DNA of 64,000 bases from Corynebacterium silvaticum (GTDB lineage: Bacteria; Actinomycetota; Actinomycetes; Mycobacteriales; Mycobacteriaceae), in assembly GCF_004382825.2 (NCBI RefSeq), contig NZ_SDQO02000003.1:186001-250000 (forward strand), in the 5' to 3' direction. The translations under genes and the position numbers were made by a program. The notes below the pieces were generated by a model. It was given only the letters and a program-made list of their open reading frames with translations. It was not told where the DNA came from and did no database searches. Below, one piece after another: positions 58,134 to 64,000 of this stretch; position 1 is the first letter of the stretch; each line of letters starts with the position of its first letter.

Positions 58134-59167
58134 TACCTAATGGCCATACGTCCATCAACCTTGCCCTTATGCATATCAGCGAAGACGCTATTGACGTCGT
58201 CAAGCTTGCATTCCGTAACGGTCGGCTTGATCATGCCGCGTGCATAGAAGTCGAGGGCTTCTTCCAGGTCCTGACGTGTTCCCACCAACGATCCACGGAT
58301 GGTTAGCCCCTTGAACACAATCTCAAAAATCGGTGCCGGGAACTCTCCTGGAGGAAGACCATTGAATACGATGGTTCCGCCCTTTCGAGTCATGCCAATG
58401 GCCTGGCCAAACGCCTGTGGGTGCACAGCGGTGACCAAAATGCCATGGGCCCCACCCTTGGTAAAGGCATTGATCGCCTCCACCGGATCTTCCTTCAGCG
58501 CATTGACTGCAAATTCAGCGCCATGCTTGCGCGCTAGCTCTAACTTCTCATCTGCAATATCCACAGCGATCACACGCATGCCCATGGCTACCGCATACTG
58601 CACAGCAATATGGCCCAAACCACCGATACCGGAAATCACCATGTACTGGCCCGGCTTACACTCGGTTTCTTTGAGCCCCTTGTACACGGTCACACCGGCA
58701 CACAGGATTGGCGCGACCTCAAGCGGGTCGGAGCCCTCTGGGATACGAGCGCAGTAACGGGTATCCACCAGCATGTACTCGCCAAAGGAACCGTCGACCG
58801 TATAGCCGCCGTATTCTGCGTCATTACACAGGGTTTCACGTCCGGTACGGCAATACTCGCACTCTCCGCAGGCAGACCAGAGCCAGACGTTGCCCACCAT
58901 GTCTCCAAGCTTGACCCCATGGTGTCCTGGACCCAATTGAACAACTTCACCCACGCCTTCATGACCAGGAACGAAAGGTGGCTCCGGCTTTACCGGCCAG
59001 TCTCCCTCCGCAGCGTGAAGATCCGTATGGCAAATGCCGGAGGCCACCAGTTTTACCAGCGCTTGGTTGGGTCCCGGCTCGGGCAAATCTACATCGTGAA
59101 TATTGAGTTCAGGGCCAAAGTCGTCAACTACAGCGGCTGTGAAGGCCTCAGGGAAATCGGTTTTCAC
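58130..59167 (-). CDS. adhA: zinc-dependent alcohol dehydrogenase
   Basis: Oxidises ethanol to acetaldehyde with NAD+. The GTG at 59167, after AAAGGAAAG, gives 345 residues, the length I recall for C. glutamicum AdhA. Catalytic zinc ligands are Cys46, His69 with Glu70, and a later Cys (LCAGVTVYK). The structural zinc site is CGECEYCRTGRETLC, and the NAD-binding GIGGLGHIAVQYA follows. The next enzyme of the pathway is encoded just upstream. Confidence 0.96.
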   Translation of the reverse strand: MKTDFPEAFTAAVVDDFGPELNIHDVDLPEPGPNQALVKLVASGICHTDLHAAEGDWPVKPEPPFVPGHEGVGEVVQLGPGHHGVKLGDMVGNVWLWSACGECEYCRTGRETLCNDAEYGGYTVDGSFGEYMLVDTRYCARIPEGSDPLEVAPILCAGVTVYKGLKETECKPGQYMVISGIGGLGHIAVQYAVAMGMRVIAVDIADEKLELARKHGAEFAVNALKEDPVEAINAFTKGGAHGILVTAVHPQAFGQAIGMTRKGGTIVFNGLPPGEFPAPIFEIVFKGLTIRGSLVGTRQDLEEALDFYARGMIKPTVTECKLDDVNSVFADMHKGKVDGRMAIRY

Positions 59168-59303
59168 GTCGATCTTTCCTTTCTCGTAGGCATTTTCAAC
59201 ACCTACACCTTGTTGGGAACTATATTCATTAATTCCCCTAAACGACTGAACCCCAACCGGCATAACGCCGGCTGGGGACAAAACCATATTCAGTTAAAAG
59301 CAA

Positions 59304-60824
59304 CTAAAATAAGCCCGTGGGGTTCTCATCATAAGAAACGAGCAGGTTCTTGGTCTGCTGGTAATGATCGAGCATCATCAAGTGATTCTCGCGACCAATT
59401 CCCGACTCCTTATACCCACCAAAAGCAGCGTGAGCTGGGTAATTGTGATACTGGTTCACCCACACGCGACCCGCCTGAATGGCACGGCCCGCGCGATACG
59501 CCGTGTTCTGATGCCTGGTCCACACGCCAGCGCCAAGGCCATAGTTGGTGTCATTGGCAATTCGGATGGCCTCGTCGAAATCGCTAAACGTGGCAACCGA
59601 TAGCACCGGGCCGAAGATCTCCTCCTGGAAAATACGCATATCGTTCGTTCCCTTGAAGATGGTCGGCTCAATGTAATAGCCGTTTTCCAGCCCATCAATC
59701 CGGTTAACGTGCCCACCGGTGAGCACCTCAGCACCCTCCTTTGGACCGATCTCCAAGTAGCCGGAAATCTTATCCATCTGCTCCATGGAGGCCTGCGCAC
59801 CCATCATGGTCTCAGTGTCCAGAGGGTTACCCAGCTTGATCTTGCGCACCCGCTCCACGCCTAGCGCAAGGAATTCTTCCGCAATCGACTCATGGACAAG
59901 CGCACGCGAGGGGCACGTACACACTTCACCCTGATTAAGGGCGAACATTGCAAGGCCCTCGATGCATTTATCCCGGAAGGGATCCTCATAATCCATAACA
60001 TCGCCGAAGAAGATCGATGGCGACTTTCCACCCAACTCCAGCGTGACCGGAATGATCTTGTCCGCAGCAGCTTTGTTAATAAGCTTGCCCACCTGCGTCG
60101 AACCGGTGAAAGCAATCTTGCCGATGCGCTTAGAGCTCGAAAGCGCCACGCCAGCCTCATCTCCCAGGCCGTTGACGATGTTGAGCACGCCGTCCGGAAT
60201 CAAGTCGCCCACAATATCGATCCAATACAGAATCGAAGCCGGGGTCTGCTCGGCAGGCTTGAGAACAATCGCATTTCCAGCAGCCAAAGCAGGGGCGATC
60301 TTCCAGGCCGCCATCAGTAGCGGGAAGTTCCACGGAATGATCTGCCCCACCACGCCGATGGGCTCATGGAAGTGATAGGCGACCGTGTTGTGATCAATCT
60401 GCGAGGTCCGCGACTCCTGAGCGCGGATAGCACCGGCGAAGTAGCGGAAATGATCGATAGCCAAGGGAATGTCGGCAGCTAGCGTCTCGCGCACAGCCTT
60501 GCCGTTCTCCCAGGTTTCCGCGACAGCGATCTCTTCCAGATGCTCTTCCATACGGTCCGCAATTCGGTGTAGCACGAGGGCGCGTTCCGCCGGCGAGGTC
60601 TTCCCCCATGCCTCCGCCGCAGCATGCGCAGCGTCGAGAGCCTTCTCAATGTCCGCGGCTTTACCCCGAGCGACCTGACAGAACACCTCATCGGTAACCG
60701 GAGTGACATTGTCTAGATATTCGCCGTCTACAGGCGGTACCCACTGACCGCCAATGTAGTTGTCATAGCGCTTCTTGTAGTTAGCAACTGCGCCTTCAGT
60801 ACCCGGATTAGCGTAAATCGTCAT
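59304..60824 (-). CDS. ald: acetaldehyde dehydrogenase
   Basis: Oxidises acetaldehyde to acetate with NAD+, completing ethanol use with AdhA. The 506 residues match the family. The catalytic cysteine is in [11 protein letters not shown], the general base in LELGGKSP, and the cofactor loop in [11 protein letters not shown]. The ATG at 60824 has AAGGAG seven bases upstream. In C. glutamicum ald also lies near hspR-dnaJ, which supports the synteny. It is intact. Confidence 0.97.
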   Translation of the reverse strand: MTIYANPGTEGAVANYKKRYDNYIGGQWVPPVDGEYLDNVTPVTDEVFCQVARGKAADIEKALDAAHAAAEAWGKTSPAERALVLHRIADRMEEHLEEIAVAETWENGKAVRETLAADIPLAIDHFRYFAGAIRAQESRTSQIDHNTVAYHFHEPIGVVGQIIPWNFPLLMAAWKIAPALAAGNAIVLKPAEQTPASILYWIDIVGDLIPDGVLNIVNGLGDEAGVALSSSKRIGKIAFTGSTQVGKLINKAAADKIIPVTLELGGKSPSIFFGDVMDYEDPFRDKCIEGLAMFALNQGEVCTCPSRALVHESIAEEFLALGVERVRKIKLGNPLDTETMMGAQASMEQMDKISGYLEIGPKEGAEVLTGGHVNRIDGLENGYYIEPTIFKGTNDMRIFQEEIFGPVLSVATFSDFDEAIRIANDTNYGLGAGVWTRHQNTAYRAGRAIQAGRVWVNQYHNYPAHAAFGGYKESGIGRENHLMMLDHYQQTKNLLVSYDENPTGLF

Positions 60825-61222
60825 GGTCAATCACTCCTTAGGTAAGCCTAGCTGACAGTGAGGTGGCCAACAAGAAGCAACCATATACGCCTTGCGTCAC
60901 CATAGAAACCTCTAACAGTCAACCTATAGCTTTTTAGGGCGTTTGGCATCCCCAATTTTGGCAATTAAAAGCTGCTAACCCTCAATATCCCGCACATCCG
61001 CTGACAGCCAACCCCCTTTGTGAATTTTGCAATTTTTACCCCCTTTTTAAACTTAATGAAACTGCAACCTTTTACACGCGAAAACACATTCAAAACTCAG
61101 TTAAAATTGAGGATGCACCCTAAAGAATCTTCAACCACTTTCCCACGAAACGACCCGACCCCATCACCCGAAGGCTTGCACACACGTTCATTCCGCACAA
61201 CACGTAAAAGAGGAGTTTTCCC
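60825..61222. promoter_or_regulatory. ald upstream region
   Basis: About 400 bases between the divergent ald and the secreted-protein gene. It contains several runs of four to five C or G (for example near 61010-61020 and 61037-61042) that resemble the short boxes bound by RamA/RamB-type regulators of C. glutamicum ald and adhA. This is weak evidence. No gene is visible. Confidence 0.3.
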
Positions 61223-61867
61223 ATGCGTCATCTACGCAAAACTAGCATCCGCTCTGGAATTATTGCCACCTCACTACTCATCGGAACACTTCCCCACGTC
61301 GCCTACGCCGCGCCCGTAGCGGCACCACTGCACTGCACTATAGATGCGGGAAGGTTTGGAAAGACCGTTCAAGACACGCACACCACATTCGACGTTTCCC
61401 TCCCGGAAAAAGTCACAGCAGTAGAGACTTTTGTAGCAAAATTTAAGCTTTCCGACGTCACAATCCACAATGACACCCTGAAGAAAATCGGCAGCATCAA
61501 GATGGAGAAAAGCGCGATCAATCTGCACGTGGGAGACAATGTCCAACTCGCAGAACCCCAGCCCGGACTCACAATATCCAACGGCATCCTAACGATTTCC
61601 GACAAGCTGACCGCCGCCCTTCACCGAGACACCCTCACCGCCTCAGCCCCTGAGCTCAATATCAAGCTTCGGGCCACCGGCGGCAATTCCGTCGTCTTCG
61701 CAACAACCAAAGAAGTCACCACGGGCACCGTCCGGGCGCGCGTCTTTATCTTCAGCGCAACGGCCCACTCCAGCTGCACCACCACACCGGATGTGCAGCT
61801 TGCCTCGGCAACCGTAGTGCCAGGCAAGACGACCGCCAACAACGAGACAACACTCCCCGAGGAATAA
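61223..61867 (+). CDS. secreted protein of unknown function
   Basis: Predicted 214-residue exported protein. A signal peptide ends near AYAA (about residue 30). The mature chain is beta-rich, with two cysteines (residue 38 and about 185) likely forming a disulfide. It resembles the single-domain secreted proteins of actinobacteria with a DUF6801-like pattern, but I am not sure. The ATG has GAGGAG seven bases upstream. It lies upstream of the CP40 gene on the same strand. Confidence 0.78.
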   Translation: MRHLRKTSIRSGIIATSLLIGTLPHVAYAAPVAAPLHCTIDAGRFGKTVQDTHTTFDVSLPEKVTAVETFVAKFKLSDVTIHNDTLKKIGSIKMEKSAINLHVGDNVQLAEPQPGLTISNGILTISDKLTAALHRDTLTASAPELNIKLRATGGNSVVFATTKEVTTGTVRARVFIFSATAHSSCTTTPDVQLASATVVPGKTTANNETTLPEE

Positions 61868-62043
61868 ATTTTGACAATCTTTCACCACCCCCGGTCCGGG
61901 CAGGACATACTCCTGTCCGGCCCATCTTTATAACCCACCCTCAACATAAATACTTATGTTTTTCTAACTTTCTACTTGCCTATAGCTAATAGCTCCCTTA
62001 ATATGAAGCTCGCTTCTTAGCAATCTCTTATTGAAGGATCACG

Positions 62044-63276
62044 ATGCGAAACTTTCCTCGTTCAGTTTCACGCATTGTTACGGCAGGGCTCGCCTCTGCG
62101 GTACTCGCGGCAAGCCTCAGTGCTCCGGCCTCGGCAGCACCCGATACTCTATCCAATAAGCCGCTCACGGCAAGTCCCGGCCAGGCAGACACAGTAGGCG
62201 AGCAAGCAACATGCGCCGCAAAACCGATTTTCTTCGGCTACTACCGCACCTGGCGCGATCAGGCCATTGAACTTAACGACGACGATAAATGGAAAGACAA
62301 GCTCCACATCAAGCTGACCGATATTCCTGAACAGGTCAATATGGTCTCGCTGTTCCATGTGGAAGACAACCAGAAGAGCGATCACAGATTCTGGGAGACC
62401 TTTGATGAGGACTATCATCCCACGCTCAAAGAACGCGGCACCAAGGTTGTTCGGACAATCGGCGCGCAGCTGTTGCTCAATAAGATCAAGGAGAAAGGCC
62501 TCTACGGCCAGGCTAAAGAAGATGACTCCAAATACCGGGAGATAGCGCGCGATGTATATGAGGAGTACGTCGACAAGCATAATCTCGACGGGCTAGATGT
62601 AGACATGGAGCTACATCACCTAGAGAAACGACTGAACCTCAAGTGGCAGCTACGCAAAATCATGGGAGCGTTCTCCGAGCTCATGGGCCCAAAAGCACCT
62701 GCAAATGCGGGGAAAAAGCCGGGCGATGACAGATATAAATACCTCATCTATGACACCTTTGATGATGCACACCGGTCTCAGGTAGAGCTGGTTGCAGACT
62801 TGGTGGATTATGTCCTCGCGCAGACCTATGACAAGGGGACAAAAGAGAGCATCGACCAGGTATGGAATGGCTTCCGCGACAAGATCAACTCGTGCCAGTT
62901 CATGGCGGGTTACGCCCACCCGGAGGAAAATGACACCAATCGCTTCCTCACGGCAATCGGCGACGTCAACACGTCTGGCGCGATGCAAGTTGCAGAATGG
63001 AAGCCGAAGCTCGAAGCAGAAAAGGGCGGGACTTTCGCCTACGCCCTCGACAGGAACGGGCGCACCTACGACGGAGATGATTTCACCACTCTCAAACCCA
63101 CCGATTTTGCCTTTACCAAGCGAGCCATCGAGCTGACCACAGGCACATCACTAACAGACTTAGGAACATCTGCCGCCCATTTTACAAGAGCAGCACGCTC
63201 CCAGTCCGGGACCAGCAGTTTCCTTTCACAGTCCTTATTGTTTCCAACACTTAAAGGAGGACGGTATAGCAAATAA
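62044..63276 (+). CDS. CP40-type secreted GH18 endo-beta-N-acetylglucosaminidase
   Basis: Predicted 410-residue exported enzyme. A signal peptide ends near ASAA (residue 32). The GH18 motif LDGLDVDMEL places the catalytic acid at Glu189 with Asp185 and Asp187. FFGYYRTWRD near residue 63 and AQTYDKG are further GH18 barrel strands. The protein matches my memory of CP40 of C. pseudotuberculosis. CP40 was first called a protease and was later shown to cleave the N-glycan of IgG. It is thus a probable immune-evasion factor and vaccine antigen. It is intact with GAAGGA upstream. Confidence 0.92.
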   Translation: MRNFPRSVSRIVTAGLASAVLAASLSAPASAAPDTLSNKPLTASPGQADTVGEQATCAAKPIFFGYYRTWRDQAIELNDDDKWKDKLHIKLTDIPEQVNMVSLFHVEDNQKSDHRFWETFDEDYHPTLKERGTKVVRTIGAQLLLNKIKEKGLYGQAKEDDSKYREIARDVYEEYVDKHNLDGLDVDMELHHLEKRLNLKWQLRKIMGAFSELMGPKAPANAGKKPGDDRYKYLIYDTFDDAHRSQVELVADLVDYVLAQTYDKGTKESIDQVWNGFRDKINSCQFMAGYAHPEENDTNRFLTAIGDVNTSGAMQVAEWKPKLEAEKGGTFAYALDRNGRTYDGDDFTTLKPTDFAFTKRAIELTTGTSLTDLGTSAAHFTRAARSQSGTSSFLSQSLLFPTLKGGRYSK

Positions 63277-63309
63277 CACTACTAATCTCGTGGGCCTTTT
63301 TGTTGTCTG

Positions 63310-63714
63310 CTAGTGGGAACGCCTTCCTCTGCGCGGTTCCCACATCACAACCGCTGTAGAACGAGGAACGTGCACGATCTCCCCACGGGGGCGAGTGCCA
63401 TTTTGTTTTAACTGCTCCAGCTCTTCACGCGCGGCCGCGAGTTCGTCGTGAAGCCTCTTATTTTCCTTTTTAAGCTCGATGATCGCTTTAATGCCCGCCA
63501 GGTTCACGCCTTCTTCTTGACTCAAGCGCTGAACGGTACGCAATAGTTCCACGTCCGAGCGGGAGTATCTGCGCCCGCCGCCACGGGTACGCTGCGGGGT
63601 GACCAGGCCGAGCCGGTCATAAGTCCGCAGCGTCTGAGCGTGCATGCCAGATAGTTCAGCGGCCACGGAGATGACAAAGACCTCGCCAAATTCAGGGTTG
63701 CTCCTGCTTGCCAT
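63310..63714 (-). CDS. hspR: HspR, MerR-family heat shock repressor
   Basis: Predicted 134-residue repressor. The MerR winged helix reads FVISVAAELSGMHAQTLRTYDRLGL and RTRGGGRRYSRSDVELL, followed by a coiled coil (about 75-105). It binds HAIR boxes and represses dnaK-operon and clpB transcription, with DnaK as co-repressor. The ATG follows GGAGG. It lies 19 bases after dnaJ, as in other actinobacterial dnaK-grpE-dnaJ-hspR operons. Its likely targets in this window are the boxes upstream of clpB. Confidence 0.96.
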   Translation of the reverse strand: MASRSNPEFGEVFVISVAAELSGMHAQTLRTYDRLGLVTPQRTRGGGRRYSRSDVELLRTVQRLSQEEGVNLAGIKAIIELKKENKRLHDELAAAREELEQLKQNGTRPRGEIVHVPRSTAVVMWEPRRGRRSH

Positions 63715-63733
63715 CTTTTACACCTCCTCCGTG

Positions 63734-64000
63734 TTATTTTCCGGCCCAACCCGCACGCGGATCGAATCCGGAATTTTTCTCTGCCTGAGCATAGGACCTC
63801 AAAGCACTAGCCTGAGCGGCGTCGAGATTCTTGGGAACCTGCACCTGGACTTTGACCAACAGGTCACCGGCGCTACCGTCACGCTTAGGCACGCCTTTAC
63901 CGCGAACGCGCAGGACGCGACCATCGGGAGTGCCCGAAGGGATACGAACTCGAACCGGCACGTCTAGCGTGGGCACGGAGACCGTATCACCCAACGCGAG
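63734..64000 (-). CDS. dnaJ: DnaJ co-chaperone, C-terminal part (cut by window edge)
   Basis: The 3' 88 codons of dnaJ. The visible part is the second substrate-binding beta domain ([33 protein letters not shown], then [15 protein letters not shown]) and a short C-terminal tail. The J-domain and zinc fingers lie outside the window. DnaJ delivers clients to DnaK. The gene order with hspR confirms the assignment. Confidence 0.95.
   Translation of the reverse strand, partial: LALGDTVSVPTLDVPVRVRIPSGTPDGRVLRVRGKGVPKRDGSAGDLLVKVQVQVPKNLDAAQASALRSYAQAEKNSGFDPRAGWAGK

Noticed and set aside
1..64000. CRISPR arrays, insertion sequences, tRNA or rRNA genes
   Set aside because: No regularly spaced repeats, transposase domains, terminal inverted repeats of IS type, or cloverleaf-like sequences were seen by reading.

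Overview
The window looks like chromosome from a Corynebacterium of the pseudotuberculosis/ulcerans/diphtheriae group. The best markers are a CP40-type secreted GH18 endoglycosidase (62044-63276), an ald-hspR-dnaJ block, sortase-assembled SpaA-type pili with two class C sortases, an Sdr-like LATTG surface adhesin next to fba, and tandem FUSC transporters. C. pseudotuberculosis is the most likely species, partly because so many accessory genes are broken; C. ulcerans is not excluded. No rRNA, tRNA, CRISPR array or insertion sequence was recognised.

Layout. 1-590: two small overlapping genes for amphipathic peptides. 591-6312: purA, an unknown gene, and two FUSC transporters flanking a secreted serine protease. 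6348-8957: a compact operon read leftwards (padR, a DUF5808-like gene, a PLDc_N-like gene, an ABC ATPase and its permease) behind a perfect palindromic operator. 9073-12936: a frameshifted Sdr/CshA-like surface adhesin. 13114-20762: core metabolism (fba, GH76, trmH-type methylase, pyrE, sulfurtransferase, glpD). 21474-22515: broken YdcF-family gene. 23048-32024: pilus locus, with the tip, minor and major pilins and one sortase on the minus strand, a second sortase on the plus strand, and a tiny tryptophan-rich membrane peptide translationally coupled or abutting after each sortase. 32123-35753: ABC transporter plus NarL-type two-component system. 35750-38457: clpB with HAIR boxes. 38522-40919: a second ABC exporter. 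41121-43231: a pair of secreted coiled-coil paralogues. 43453-51412: gltS, a membrane protein, a flavohaemoprotein-like gene, a CPBP protease, a serine protease and a multi-TM acyltransferase-like protein. 51710-55514: a MacAB-like exporter. 55874-64000: nitrilase, DUF1023-type hydrolase, adhA, ald, a secreted protein, CP40, hspR and the 3' end of dnaJ.

How the genes work together. The hspR product should act on the HAIR boxes in front of clpB, both in this window. AdhA and Ald together oxidise ethanol to acetate. The sortases polymerise the pilins. PadR probably represses its own operon.

The most striking feature is that about 14 genes are interrupted, by roughly 15 small indels and three in-frame stop codons. 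Nearly all lesions hit surface, pilus, export and sensing genes, while the metabolic genes are intact. This suggests real pseudogene formation (or phase variation) in the envelope repertoire, although several lesions lie in short homopolymers and read error must be excluded. Coordinates of broken genes below span the reconstructed gene.
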